Source: Acinetobacter piscicola (GTDB taxonomy: Bacteria > Pseudomonadota > Gammaproteobacteria > Pseudomonadales > Moraxellaceae). Taken from it: 64,000 nt of DNA. Location of the stretch: positions 1,488,001 to 1,552,000 of the forward strand of contig NZ_CP048659.1 in NCBI RefSeq assembly GCF_015218165.1. The letters are read 5' to 3'. A program made the translations under genes and the position numbers. Every line of letters starts with the position of its first letter. Position 1 is the first letter of the stretch. The notes beneath the pieces are model-generated. The model did not search any database. It had not been told where the DNA came from and worked only from the letters and a program-made list of their open reading frames with translations. Positions 1-8,802 of this stretch are shown piece by piece.

Positions 1-188
1 AGCTTGCTTCTGTTGCTGCTGTACTTGGTAAATTACCAACTCCAGAAGAATATCAACAATATGCTGCTCAAATCGACAGCATGTCTGCTGACATCTATCA
101 ATACTTGAACTTTGATAAGATGGAAACTTATACAGATGCTGCTGCTGATGTAGATACGAAAAAAATTGCTGCTGCTCAATTGTCTTAA
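1..188 (+). CDS. acnB: Aconitate hydratase B, C-terminal end (partial)
   Basis: Only the last 61 residues are in the window; the frame starts at base 3 and ends at a TAA at 186-188. The segment reads LPTPEEYQQY, then a YLNFDKME block and an acidic/alanine tail, which is the layout of the AcnB C-terminus (LPTVEEYQ...YRYLNF in E. coli). AcnB interconverts citrate and isocitrate in the TCA cycle with a 4Fe-4S cluster whose ligands lie upstream of this fragment. A strong terminator follows 18 bases after the stop. The identification rests on recall of the family C-terminus, so it is good but not tested. Confidence 0.85.
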   Translation, partial: LASVAAVLGKLPTPEEYQQYAAQIDSMSADIYQYLNFDKMETYTDAAADVDTKKIAAAQLS

Positions 189-206
189 TTGATTAAGTAG
201 TTGAAA

Positions 207-237
207 ATAAGGGCTGATTATTCAGCCCTTATTTTTT
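207..237 (+). terminator. Rho-independent terminator after acnB
   Basis: A perfect 12-bp stem (AATAAGGGCTGA / TCAGCCCTTATT) with a 4-base loop is followed directly by a T run. It lies 18 bases after the acnB stop. Confidence 0.93.
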
Positions 238-247
238 GAATTTGTGA

Positions 248-841
248 ATGATAAAAATGAAAACTATTCCAAATCTATATGATTATAAAGTTGAGTTAGC
301 GCAGATATTTCAGCAGTCAAAAGAAGTAGAAGTCTTATTAGAAAAAATAAGGCTATTGTTTACTAAAATTTTATTCAATTTTTCGTATATGAAATTGCCA
401 AATTTTCAAATTATTTTAACAGGAAGTTTGAAATTTTCAGTTTGGTACCAAGAACCTAATGCAATTACTGAAACTTTAAATATTCACCAAGAAAAATGTG
501 ATCTTTATTTATGGCGATGTGTAGACCAAAAGTGGTATTTAGATGATTTATATAGTGATGTTAATGAAGTTGCAGAGCAAATTTTAAAGAGTATTCCAGC
601 ATTTCATTCAACTCCTGAAAATCCAAAAGAAGTGAAAACCTTGCTTGAAAATGGTTTGATGAACTTTGAGCCTGAAATTTTCCCTAAATTTTCTGAAACA
701 ATACCCGATGATTTAAATGAGGTATTAACGTGGGATGATCGGTTTGTATTAGTGGGTACAAGTGTGGAGAATTTAAAAATTTATACATATAAAGAATGGA
801 ATGAATTAATTGAACGTGAGAATTTCTATAAATATGTTTAA
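248..841 (+). CDS. Unknown 197-residue protein
   Basis: I do not recognise a family. The protein is acidic, rich in Glu, Asp, Leu and aromatic residues, has no signal peptide or membrane segment, and looks soluble and cytoplasmic. There is no clear Shine-Dalgarno sequence; ATG 248 and ATG 257 (Met4) are both possible starts. It is AT-rich relative to the housekeeping genes nearby and stands alone between the acnB terminator and a lipoprotein gene, which suggests an accessory or fast-evolving gene. Immunity-type proteins can look like this, but no partner toxin gene is adjacent, so I assign no function. Confidence 0.7.
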   Translation: MIKMKTIPNLYDYKVELAQIFQQSKEVEVLLEKIRLLFTKILFNFSYMKLPNFQIILTGSLKFSVWYQEPNAITETLNIHQEKCDLYLWRCVDQKWYLDDLYSDVNEVAEQILKSIPAFHSTPENPKEVKTLLENGLMNFEPEIFPKFSETIPDDLNEVLTWDDRFVLVGTSVENLKIYTYKEWNELIERENFYKYV

Positions 842-964
842 ATTATCTTTTATTTAAGATTAATTGTGATTTAAATCAACTTTATTTTTAATTTTGTGAA
901 ATTATTGTATTTTATTAATTGATGAAATAAAATTTAATCTCTTATCAAAACAAGGATAAAAAAA

Positions 965-2062
965 ATGAATTATAGTTTTAATAATATCAAAATGAATTTG
1001 GGGATAGCTGTAGTAACAGTACTTCTTACAGCATGTGGGGGTGGGAGTAGTAATAATGATAATACTCCTGTAAAAGATACACCTAAAGATCCCCAAATGA
1101 CCTATAGTCAATTAGTGGGTACGACATTTTCTACAACACCTTTACAATCTGCATTGATTACTGCTATATGTAAAGATGGGGGTGGTTTTAAAGAAAAAGT
1201 TATTACGGATGCTCAAGGGAAATGGAAAGGTGATGTAAATTCAACACAATTACCCTGTCGTTTGGAAGTTACTTCGAGCCAGAAACAGTATCATGGATAT
1301 GCAACAAAGGCTGGAAATGTCAATTTAAATCCATTAACTGATTTACTTATAGCAAATGCAACAAGTCAGTTACCCTCTATTTGGTATAAAACTGGTAGTG
1401 CTATTGATGAAACTAGATTAAAAACATCAAATACCGCTCTACTTAAAACATTAAAAAGTAAAGGGTATAATATCGATGAGTCAAAAGATTTAATTGGTAC
1501 TGTGAGTGACTTAAATTCTGATGAATATCAGGTCACAAAAGATTTGATTTCTACAATAGAAAAAAGCATAACAATTAAAGATTTTAATGAACTACTTTTA
1601 TTAATAAAAGATGGAAATATTGGTCAAATTCCTAATAAGACTTCTATAAGCGAGAATTTACCTAGTTTACAAATAAACCCAAATGCTTGTATAAAAATTG
1701 ATGAAATCAATTATGATCATTGTAATTCGACAGTTATTAATGATTTTGTGGAAAATCAATTAATCACACCGATGGGGGAACAATGTACATTAACGAAAGT
1801 TAATGACAAATTAGTATTGTCTAATGGTAAGATTGCTGTAACTGCCTTATTAAATAGTGAAGAAAATGACTTTGCAGTTATTCCATCAGCTAAAATAGCA
1901 GGTGATAGTTTGCTTATTGCTGCTGCAAATAATGATGGAGTTGCGGTTAGCCTCGTATATGATTTAAAGAAAAAAATAATTGGTGGTTCAACAGCTGGAA
2001 GTAAAGATTTAAATGATACTAATAGTTTAGTCTGTTCCTCAACTAGAAAAAATAAATATTGA
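965..2062 (+). CDS. Putative lipoprotein, unknown function
   Basis: The N-terminus has a short charged start, a hydrophobic stretch (residues 12-22) and a lipobox LLTAC with the acylated Cys at residue 24, followed by a glycine/serine/asparagine-rich tether. This points to export by Sec and lipidation by Lgt/LspA/Lnt. Residue +2 is Gly, which would normally permit Lol sorting to the outer membrane. The start is supported by AAGGA 8 bases upstream. The mature part carries several Cys residues (CKDGGG, LPCRLEV, NACIKID, HCNS, EQCTL, LVCSS) that could form disulfides in the periplasm. No enzymatic domain is recognised. Two tandem hairpins follow the gene. Confidence 0.8.
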   Translation: MNYSFNNIKMNLGIAVVTVLLTACGGGSSNNDNTPVKDTPKDPQMTYSQLVGTTFSTTPLQSALITAICKDGGGFKEKVITDAQGKWKGDVNSTQLPCRLEVTSSQKQYHGYATKAGNVNLNPLTDLLIANATSQLPSIWYKTGSAIDETRLKTSNTALLKTLKSKGYNIDESKDLIGTVSDLNSDEYQVTKDLISTIEKSITIKDFNELLLLIKDGNIGQIPNKTSISENLPSLQINPNACIKIDEINYDHCNSTVINDFVENQLITPMGEQCTLTKVNDKLVLSNGKIAVTALLNSEENDFAVIPSAKIAGDSLLIAAANNDGVAVSLVYDLKKKIIGGSTAGSKDLNDTNSLVCSSTRKNKY

Positions 2063-2077
2063 AATCCCAAAATATAG

Positions 2078-2133
2078 TTTCACTCTTTAGAGTGAAAAAT
2101 TTATACTTATTTAATTCGTTAAATAAGTATAAA
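2078..2133. other. Tandem hairpins, the second with a UUCG loop
   Basis: Hairpin one is TTTCACTC-TTTA-GAGTGAAA (2078-2097). Hairpin two is a perfect 15-bp stem, TTTATACTTATTTAA-TTCG-TTAAATAAGTATAAA (2100-2133), with a UUCG tetraloop. They sit between the lipoprotein stop (2062) and the next start (2149). They may end the lipoprotein transcript, but neither is followed by a clean T run on the + strand. Confidence 0.6.
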
Positions 2134-2148
2134 AAATAGGTTTATACA

Positions 2149-2364
2149 ATGCCTCCACAACCCCGCTTTCTCTGTATCGGTGGTTTCCTCAACGGAACCC
2201 AAGTCAAAGACCAAGGCGAAAGCTTTGTTTGTATTGAAAATGGCAAAAAAATCACTTACTTTAAGAAAGAAATCTTTAATCAAGATGCTTGGGATCATGA
2301 CTATTATGTCTGTGAAACCACGAGCGATTTAGACGCTAAAAAATGGGTCTTTGACATTCAATGA
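2149..2364 (+). CDS. Small unknown protein, 71 residues
   Basis: A short soluble protein beginning MPPQPRFLCIGG with no signal peptide or membrane segment. The base composition is higher in GC than the flanking noncoding DNA and codon use looks like a real gene. The segment WDHDYYVCETTSD near the C-terminus is acidic and aromatic. The family is not recognised. The gene stands alone, starting 15 bases after the UUCG hairpin, with an AGG about 8 bases before the ATG. Confidence 0.65.
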   Translation: MPPQPRFLCIGGFLNGTQVKDQGESFVCIENGKKITYFKKEIFNQDAWDHDYYVCETTSDLDAKKWVFDIQ

Positions 2365-2393
2365 TTGAAAAACCTCAATTTTAGGCATTAAAA

Positions 2394-2434
2394 AGCCCCA
2401 TGGTTAGGGGCTAGTCGTATCACTCGCGTGATAC
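2394..2434. other. Two inverted repeats in a 243-bp gap
   Basis: AGCCCC-atggtta-GGGGCT (2394-2412) has its T run on the minus strand, so as a terminator it would stop leftward transcription. GTATCAC-TCGC-GTGATAC (2417-2434) is a perfect 7-bp palindrome. No other gene is seen between 2365 and 2607. Confidence 0.45.
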
Positions 2435-2607
2435 TCATATAAGGCTCATCTCATACTGTTTCCATTAAAACATAAAACAAGAAATTTAGCCAAAACAAGA
2501 TGCTAAGAATTGAGAAAAATAAATCAGAACACACCATACTTACTTAATGGGTTTTTAGCCTGAGATATGTTATTTATAAAACAGGTAATGGCTTAAGGAT
2601 GAAAAAG

Positions 2608-3351
2608 ATGAGTTTTAACAATAAAGTAGTGATTGTAACAGGTGGTGCAAGTGGGATTGGCTTAGCAACGGTAAAGGCATTTTGCAAAAATGGTGCTAAA
2701 GTAGTTATTGCTGATTTAAGTCAGCAGGGACAAACAGTGAGTGATGAACTTAATCAACAAGGTTTTACCACCAGTTATTTCCAAATAGATGTACGCAACG
2801 AACAAGAAAATAAAGCCTTGATCCAACACACAGTGGATACATTTTCTAGTCTGGATATTATTTTTGCCAATGCTGGTGTAGCGATGGATGCACCAATTGA
2901 CCAGTTACCCGTAGATCGTTGGCAAAAAACTATAGATATTAACTTAACAGCAGTGTATTTAGTGGATAAATATGCCATTGAATATTGGCTAGCAGAAAAT
3001 AAACAAGGCGTGATTGTGAATTGTGGTTCAATCCATAGTTGGGTCGGTAAAAAGGGAGTAACTGCATATGCAGCAGCAAAAGCTGGTGTAAAACTACTCA
3101 CCCAAACACTTGCTATTGATTATGCAGCCAAAGGAATACGTATTAATGCCGTATGTCCAGGGTATATTGATACGCCATTGTTGAGTGCGGCTGATGAACG
3201 CCAAAAAGAAACACTCGCTAAACTACATCCAATTGGACGCTTGGGTCAGCCTGAAGAAGTCGCAAATGTTGTTCTATTTCTTGCAAGTGATAAAGCTTCT
3301 TTTGTGAATGGTACAGCGATCTTAGTAGATGGTGGTTATACTGCTCAATAA
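2608..3351 (+). CDS. SDR-family NAD(P)-dependent oxidoreductase
   Basis: A classical short-chain dehydrogenase of 247 residues. It shows the cofactor motif TGGASGIG near residues 10-17, the NAG motif in FANAGVAMDAP, the active-site Ser in NCGSIHSW, and YAAAKAG (Tyr-x3-Lys) followed by the PGYIDTP segment. The substrate cannot be read from the sequence; family members act on steroids, sugars, 3-oxoacyl groups or short alcohols. The start at 2608 is chosen because AAGGA lies 8-9 bases upstream; the ATG at 2599 overlaps that site. An Asp (ADLSQQ) at the end of beta-2 suggests NAD rather than NADP. It is convergent with the Lrp-family gene. Confidence 0.92.
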   Translation: MSFNNKVVIVTGGASGIGLATVKAFCKNGAKVVIADLSQQGQTVSDELNQQGFTTSYFQIDVRNEQENKALIQHTVDTFSSLDIIFANAGVAMDAPIDQLPVDRWQKTIDINLTAVYLVDKYAIEYWLAENKQGVIVNCGSIHSWVGKKGVTAYAAAKAGVKLLTQTLAIDYAAKGIRINAVCPGYIDTPLLSAADERQKETLAKLHPIGRLGQPEEVANVVLFLASDKASFVNGTAILVDGGYTAQ

Positions 3352-3371
3352 AGTAAATAAACCATAGTGTA

Positions 3372-3405
3372 ATTAGCACAGCTAGATATATGTATCTGTG
3401 CTAAT
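3372..3405. terminator. Inverted repeat between convergent genes
   Basis: A perfect 10-bp stem, ATTAGCACAG / CTGTGCTAAT, with 14 intervening bases between the SDR gene and the convergent Lrp-family gene. There is no strong T run on either side, so terminator function is likely only from position. Confidence 0.5.
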
Positions 3406-3476
3406 GCTTCATTTATTTTAAAATGAGAAAAATAGAAACCTATTATAATAGAACGATGATCATGAATAATTGAAAT

Positions 3477-3962
3477 TTATTCAATCATTAACAAATCCGC
3501 ACTATTTGCCAGCTTTAACGGTCTTAACGCAAAAATAGAACGAGTATGACGAATCCCTTTCATAGAGTATAAGTTTTTCCGTAAAAAACGCTCATAATGC
3601 TCTGCATTTTTTACTGCAACTTTCACTAAATAATCATAATCCCCTGTGACTAAATGCGCTTCAACAACTTCAGGCATATTGGCAAGGGCATGACTAAACT
3701 CATCTAAAATTTCATCATCATGCCGTTCAAGTGTAATTTCAATAAAAAATAACTCATTAATGCCCAAAGCTTTTGGATTAATATTTGCGGTATAACCATC
3801 AATGATATGGGCATTTTCTAAACGCTTTAAACGTGTCCAACACGGAGAAGTCGACAGATTTACCTTTTCAGCCAGTTCGGTCACACTCAAACGACCATCT
3901 TTACGAAGCTCAGATAAAATTTTTCGATCAATACGATCAAGTTGGTAAACAGTATCAGTCAT
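3477..3962 (-). CDS. Lrp/AsnC-family transcriptional regulator
   Basis: The 161-residue protein has the standard family length and order: an N-terminal helix-turn-helix (DRIDRKILSELRKDGRLS, then LAEKVNLSTSPCWTRLKRLE) and a C-terminal RAM ligand-binding domain with the conserved VTGDYDYLVKV block. Members sense amino acids and bind DNA as dimers or octamers, often regulating a neighbouring amino-acid catabolic or transport gene. No divergent amino-acid gene is adjacent; the nearest upstream gene is a diguanylate cyclase, so the target may be distant or itself. The ATG at 3962 follows Lrp convention. Confidence 0.93.
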   Translation of the reverse strand: MTDTVYQLDRIDRKILSELRKDGRLSVTELAEKVNLSTSPCWTRLKRLENAHIIDGYTANINPKALGINELFFIEITLERHDDEILDEFSHALANMPEVVEAHLVTGDYDYLVKVAVKNAEHYERFLRKNLYSMKGIRHTRSIFALRPLKLANSADLLMIE

Positions 3963-4152
3963 GACAAAATCAAATGATATTTTAATTAAAAAAAGCTTAT
4001 AACACTCTTGCTCGTTATGAAATGCAAAACTACAAATCCGTGTCGAAGTGCTGTAAAAAACAACATTAAATGCTTGAAAGTTTGCAACTTGTCAAAGAAT
4101 AGCAAATAACCATATTGAAAGCCGCTATACAAAAAATGAAATTATTTTTAGA

Positions 4153-5205
4153 ATGAAATCATCGCTAAATTCTCTCTTTCACAATATGCCTAAATCCAAA
4201 CAACCGACACAAACACAACTGATGGCTGTCATTCAAACCCAAACTGCAATTGCGAAATTGGGACTCGATTTAAATGCTGTAATGACGTTGGTCGCAGAAC
4301 AAGCCCAATTGATGACTCAAGCAAAAGGGGCTGTGGTGGAGTTGGCAGAAGAGGGTGAGATGGTCTATCGTGCGGTATCAGGTGGGGCAGCACATTTATT
4401 GGGCTTACGTTTAAGTCAAGAAAATAGTTTGTCGGGCTTATGTGTTATACAAAACAAAATTTTATATTGTGAAGATAGTGAACTCGATGCACGGGTAGAT
4501 AAAGTCGCTTGTCGAAAAGTTGGACTGCGTTCAATGGCGGTCGTTCCCCTGATTCATTGTGGGGATGCGATTGGTGTGCTAAAAATTTATGCAGAAAAAG
4601 TGTCAGCATTTAAAGAAGGTGACCTACAACTTTTAACTTTAATGTCGGAACTGATCGCAGCTGCAATGTATCATGCCACTCGCTTTGGGGCACAAGAGCT
4701 GTATAAGTTAGCGACGCAAGACCAACTGACAGGTTTGGCAAATCGGGCATTATTTTTAGATTGTTTGCGTCAAGGACTGCTTACAGCAAAGCAAAATAAT
4801 AAAAAATTAGGTGTTTTAATGATTGATATGGATGGTTTAAAACATATCAATGATGAATATGGGCATCGACTAGGGGATATTGCTTTAAAAGAAATTGCAG
4901 ATCGAATCAAAAAGTCTATTCGACATGATGACTTAGTTGCACGTTTAGGTGGCGATGAATTTGCTGTGATTTTATCTTCAGTGGAAAATCAAGCTTTAGC
5001 AAAAACTGCGATGAACCGTATTTCTGAAGCATGTGGTTTGCCTTTTGTATTTGAAAATATTGATTTAAAAATAGGGGCAAGTTTAGGCTTGGCAATTTTC
5101 CCAAAAGATGCACAGAGCATAGATCAGCTGATTGAATGTGCCGACTTAAATATGTATGAAGACAAGCGTGAAAGAAAATCAGTGAAGATGATCAACCATG
5201 AATAA
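4153..5205 (+). CDS. GAF-GGDEF diguanylate cyclase
   Basis: 350 residues: a GAF sensor domain (about 25-165) followed by a GGDEF domain (about 180-340). The catalytic motif GGDEF is intact (LGGDEFAVI), preceded by DQLTGLANR and the DIDGLKH-type metal-binding segment (here MIDMDGLKHIND). An RxxD inhibitory site (RHDD) lies five residues before GGDEF, so product feedback by c-di-GMP is expected. It should make c-di-GMP from GTP in the cytoplasm; no membrane segment is present. The GAF ligand is unknown. Both candidate starts (4153 and Met12) lack a strong ribosome site. Confidence 0.92.
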   Translation: MKSSLNSLFHNMPKSKQPTQTQLMAVIQTQTAIAKLGLDLNAVMTLVAEQAQLMTQAKGAVVELAEEGEMVYRAVSGGAAHLLGLRLSQENSLSGLCVIQNKILYCEDSELDARVDKVACRKVGLRSMAVVPLIHCGDAIGVLKIYAEKVSAFKEGDLQLLTLMSELIAAAMYHATRFGAQELYKLATQDQLTGLANRALFLDCLRQGLLTAKQNNKKLGVLMIDMDGLKHINDEYGHRLGDIALKEIADRIKKSIRHDDLVARLGGDEFAVILSSVENQALAKTAMNRISEACGLPFVFENIDLKIGASLGLAIFPKDAQSIDQLIECADLNMYEDKRERKSVKMINHE

Positions 5206-5413
5206 GGGGTTGGATGCTGAGTTTAAGTATTTTAAAAATTGAGATTGTTGTTTTTGAAAAATTTTCAAACGATAAGGATTAATTTAAGATAATTATTGTT
5301 AGTTTATTTAAATTTAGAAAATATTTTCAATATAATTTAAATCGAGGGAAAATATTTTCAAAAAACAGAGAAATAAAACTGAAATAAGAGAAACATTTTA
5401 CTTACTATTTCAA

Positions 5414-5419
5414 TATACT
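5414..5419 (+). promoter_or_regulatory. Candidate -10 element for the sRNA
   Basis: TATACT lies 11 bases before the first hairpin of the candidate RNA, placing a start near 5426. No convincing -35 hexamer is visible at the expected distance, so this is tentative. Confidence 0.35.
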
Positions 5420-5425
5420 AAATTT

Positions 5426-5520
5426 ATTCAATCAAAGCCATTTGGGAGACTGGTTTTGATTCTGCGGACAGTATCTTTAGAGGAAGGGTGCCTTTAAATA
5501 TACTGTCCGCAATTTATTTT
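5426..5520 (+). ncRNA. Candidate small RNA with two tandem hairpins
   Basis: In a 350-bp gene-free gap (5206-5555), two hairpins stand back to back. Hairpin 1 (5430-5461) pairs ATCAAAGCCA with TGGTTTTGAT (one G-U) around a loop TTTGGGAGAC. Hairpin 2 (5464-5510) has 20-base arms with an 11-bp perfect outer stem (GCGGACAGTAT / ATACTGTCCGC), two inner mismatches, and a loop AAGGGTG. A U-rich tail (AATTTATTTTT) follows on the + strand. A TATACT box sits just upstream. This is the shape of a short terminated transcript of about 95 nt. A plain long terminator for the upstream gene is the alternative. Confidence 0.5.
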
Positions 5521-5555
5521 TAGTCAATATTGAATTAGATTTTTTAAAATAACAT

Positions 5556-6902
5556 TCATTTTTTCCGCTTTAACCCATACGCTAAACTCAAACAGATGAT
5601 CCATACAGGAATCAATAAAACCGCAATACGCATATCGGGTGTTAACCACATGATGACTAAAATACTGAGCATAAAGGCGATACAAATATAATTACTCAGT
5701 GGATAGGCAATGGTGGGAAAAAGCGTATTGTGCTTAAGTTTTTGCATTTTCTGTTTAAATTTAAGATGGGTACATGCCAACATCATCCAATTGATCACAA
5801 TGGCGGATACGACCAAACTCATCAGTAATTTAAAAGCTTTTTCGGGGAAAATATAATTCAACACAACACAAATTAAAGTGACGAATGCCGACGTCAAAAT
5901 CGCGGCATAGGGAATACCACGTTGATTAATTTTACGAAGGAACTTGGGTGCATTGCCTTGTTCTGCGAGTCCAAGTAACATGCGACTCGTACCATAACTT
6001 GTTCCGTTATAGACTGAAATAGCTGCTGTGAGCACGACAAAATTTAAAACAGTGGCAACACCTTGACTGCCCAAAGAGTCAAAAATCAAGACAAAGGGAC
6101 TACCACCTTCAGCGATTTGATTCCAAGGAAATAACGATAGTAAAACTACAATGGTTAAGACATAAAAGAGTAAAACACGATAAACGATCTGATTGACTGC
6201 TTTAGGAATGGTTTTGGTTGGGTCTTTGGTTTCTGCTGCAGCAATCCCGACCAATTCAATACCACCAAAGGAGAACATGATAATCGCCATTGCCATGACT
6301 AAGCCAGTCAAACTATTCGGAAAAAAGCCGCCCAAAGCCCATAAATTGGAAATGGATGCGGTTTCACCTGCGTGACCGCTCGCGAGCAGCCAAGCACCGA
6401 AGCCGATCATACCGATGATTGCGACAATTTTGATGATTGAAAATAAAAACTCCATTTCACCAAAAACTTTGACATGCACTAAGTTGATTGCATTGATTAA
6501 GACAAAAAAAGCAAGTGCAGACATCCATGTTGGAATGTCAGGCCACCAATAATGTATATATAAACCGATAGCGCTGAGTTCTGCCATACACACTAAAATA
6601 TTGAGTACCCAATAATTCCAACCTGACATAAAGCCTGCAAAAGGGCTCCAAAATTTATAGGCAAAATAACTAAAAGAGCCGCTAACAGGTTCTTCGACCA
6701 CCATTTCACCAAGTTGGCGCATCATAAAAAAGGCGATTAAACCTGCGATGGCATAACCTAAAATAACCGAGGGACCTGCAAGTTTAATGGTTTGTGAAAT
6801 ACCAAGAAAAAGCCCAGTCCCGATCGAGCCGCCCAAAGCAATGAGTTGAATGTGACGGTTACTTAAGCCATGTTGAAGTTGGCTTTGCTTTTGCGATGAC
6901 AT
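5556..6902 (-). CDS. APC-superfamily amino-acid permease
   Basis: About 448 residues and twelve predicted membrane helices. The first helix carries the amino-acid transporter signature SIGTGLFLGISQTIKLAGPS, followed by MMRQLGEMVVEEPVSGSF, which places it in the AroP/PheP/ProY/CycA group of inner-membrane proton symporters. The exact amino acid cannot be told; aromatic amino acids, proline or alanine/serine are the main options. A GGATC box 4 bases before the ATG at 6902 favours that start over the upstream ATG (6944). The gene is divergent from the K+ channel gene, with a 224-bp AT-rich region between them. Confidence 0.92.
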   Translation of the reverse strand: MSSQKQSQLQHGLSNRHIQLIALGGSIGTGLFLGISQTIKLAGPSVILGYAIAGLIAFFMMRQLGEMVVEEPVSGSFSYFAYKFWSPFAGFMSGWNYWVLNILVCMAELSAIGLYIHYWWPDIPTWMSALAFFVLINAINLVHVKVFGEMEFLFSIIKIVAIIGMIGFGAWLLASGHAGETASISNLWALGGFFPNSLTGLVMAMAIIMFSFGGIELVGIAAAETKDPTKTIPKAVNQIVYRVLLFYVLTIVVLLSLFPWNQIAEGGSPFVLIFDSLGSQGVATVLNFVVLTAAISVYNGTSYGTSRMLLGLAEQGNAPKFLRKINQRGIPYAAILTSAFVTLICVVLNYIFPEKAFKLLMSLVVSAIVINWMMLACTHLKFKQKMQKLKHNTLFPTIAYPLSNYICIAFMLSILVIMWLTPDMRIAVLLIPVWIICLSLAYGLKRKK

Positions 6903-7126
6903 AAATGATCCATTTATGTAGTAGGTGAGATTGTGCAGCAGCACAGAAATAAGTGTAATTGATACTATAATAAAAATTTATACATTTATAAAATTTTATT
7001 TATAAATGTTCGGTATGCATTATCTAAAAATGTATAAAATGTATGTCGTGAGGATATGAACATTTGTAAAGCGAAAAACTGCGTATTACCATAATAAGAA
7101 TTTAAATACATTCCAAAGCATGACGC

Positions 7127-8110
7127 ATGAGAATAACCGCTTGGTATACATTTCGCAGATTTGTCTACAACAACTTACATAATGATGACTACGAAACCAA
7201 GTTTAGCCGTGCAGTGAACTTCTTACTGATTTTTTTGATTATTGGTAATGTGATCGCTGTTTTACTCGAATCCATTAATGATATTTATAAGGTATATCGC
7301 GTTTATTTTGATACTTTTGAAAATATTTCCATCGTGGTGTTTAGTCTCGAGTATATTTTGCGTTTTTGGAGCGTAGTTGAAGAGAAGCCTTTTGAGTCGG
7401 AATGGAAACAGCGTTGGCACTATGTGACTAGTGGTGCAGCAATTATTGATTTATTAGCAATTTTACCTGCGTATATTAACTTCTTTGTGCATATCGATTT
7501 ACGTTTTCTACGAATTTTAAGATTATTGCGATTATTAAAATTAACGCGTTATTTTGTTTCATTACAGATTTTACTGCGTGTGATTGAACGAGAAAGAGGC
7601 TCATTTCAAGCCGTAATTTTTATTTTATTGATCATGATTGTGATGGCAGCCGCAGGCATTTATGTGGTTGAAAGTCGTGTACAACCTGAAGTATTTAGTT
7701 CTATTCCTGCCTCCATGTGGTGGGCTGTAGTGACATTGACCACCGTCGGTTATGGTGATGTCACTCCGATCACTCCTTTAGGGCGTTTTTTAGGTGCACT
7801 TATTACGATTCTTGGCGTAGGTTTGGCTGCATTACCCGCGGGTATTTTAGCCAATGGTTTAGCCAATGAATTAGAATTGCGAAAACAACAACTTGAATTA
7901 AAGTTTCGTGATTTATTGGAAAGTTGTGAAATTGACATCATTGATGATGAAGAAAAAATAGACAATATTCGTAGAGAAGTCGGATTATCTACAGAACAAA
8001 CGCAAGATATTGTATTACAACTGATTCGTGAACGCCGCGAAGCAGCATTAGAACGTGAGCGGAATAAATATTGTTTTTGTCCACATTGCGGGCATAAATT
8101 ACCTGAATAG
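7127..8110 (+). CDS. Voltage-gated-type potassium channel (Kv-like)
   Basis: 327 residues with six membrane segments. The S4-like helix has regularly spaced arginines (LRFLRILRLLRLLKLTRYF). The pore helix ends in the K+ selectivity filter TVGYGD, preceded by MWWAVVTLT and followed by S6. The cytoplasmic tail is charged and helical. The extreme C-terminus is CFCPHCGHKLPE, a compact Cys/His cluster that could bind zinc. Family members conduct K+ across the inner membrane and are usually tetramers. The start MRITAWYTFRRF fits the family N-terminus. It runs convergently with the DUF441 gene. Confidence 0.92.
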   Translation: MRITAWYTFRRFVYNNLHNDDYETKFSRAVNFLLIFLIIGNVIAVLLESINDIYKVYRVYFDTFENISIVVFSLEYILRFWSVVEEKPFESEWKQRWHYVTSGAAIIDLLAILPAYINFFVHIDLRFLRILRLLRLLKLTRYFVSLQILLRVIERERGSFQAVIFILLIMIVMAAAGIYVVESRVQPEVFSSIPASMWWAVVTLTTVGYGDVTPITPLGRFLGALITILGVGLAALPAGILANGLANELELRKQQLELKFRDLLESCEIDIIDDEEKIDNIRREVGLSTEQTQDIVLQLIRERREAALERERNKYCFCPHCGHKLPE

Positions 8111-8205
8111 GTTTGTTGCTCTCTATAAGAAAGCTAGAGCTTGATGAAGTATATTGGTATTGAGCATAAGACAAGTCTTCATTGAGCAAGATGGGGGTTA
8201 AAGCC

Positions 8206-8667
8206 TTAAGACAGCCCAATGATGATTGATAAAATTCCTGCTGCAATCAGGGGGCCAACAGGTACGCCACGTAAAACAGCAACGCCTGCAACAGTACCGA
8301 TCAGCAACCCTGCGACAATATTGGGTTGATTGGTCATGAGTTTGACACCACGTCCTCCTAACCATGCCACTAAAAGACCGACAGCGATAGCAAGTAGAGA
8401 TTTCCAACTAAGAAATGATTTTAAAATCGCATCACCAGGAATTTTACCACTCGCGATGGGGGTAAGTACGCCAATGGTTAAGATGACAATCCCGATATTT
8501 AAACCATGATTTTGCAATAAATAAAAATATTCGCTTAAAGGGGTGATCCGAAAGATGATCAGTACGGCAGCAGCAATGGTCACAGCACTATTATGACTAA
8601 AAAGACCACATGCCAATAAAACCAAAAGTACAATTAAGTTTAAATCAAGATGTGATGCAAAATTCAT
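8206..8667 (-). CDS. DUF441-family integral membrane protein
   Basis: 153 residues, the usual size for the DUF441 (YeaL) family. Four hydrophobic segments are visible, with the family-like stretches [36 protein letters not shown] and [21 protein letters not shown]. It should lie in the inner membrane. The function of the family is not known. It is convergent with the K+ channel gene; the 95-bp gap holds no obvious terminator. Confidence 0.9.
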   Translation of the reverse strand: MNFASHLDLNLIVLLVLLACGLFSHNSAVTIAAAVLIIFRITPLSEYFYLLQNHGLNIGIVILTIGVLTPIASGKIPGDAILKSFLSWKSLLAIAVGLLVAWLGGRGVKLMTNQPNIVAGLLIGTVAGVAVLRGVPVGPLIAAGILSIIIGLS

Positions 8668-8802
8668 AATTCTGATGCAAAAGTGTTGGTGGGAAACATG
8701 AATAGTATAGCGATATCATCACAATAAACCGAATTTTTATCTCAAATCACAAAATCCAGCATGATTCCGTTACAATAGCGAGGCTTGATTCATGGTGCAT
8801 AG

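Noticed and set aside
902..1111. Minus-strand 69-codon frame over the lipoprotein start
   Set aside because: Overlaps the signal-peptide region of a well-supported gene; no ribosome site.
8198..8407. Second minus-strand frame over the DUF441 gene
   Set aside because: Out-of-frame shadow of a recognised gene, Cys/Arg-rich translation.
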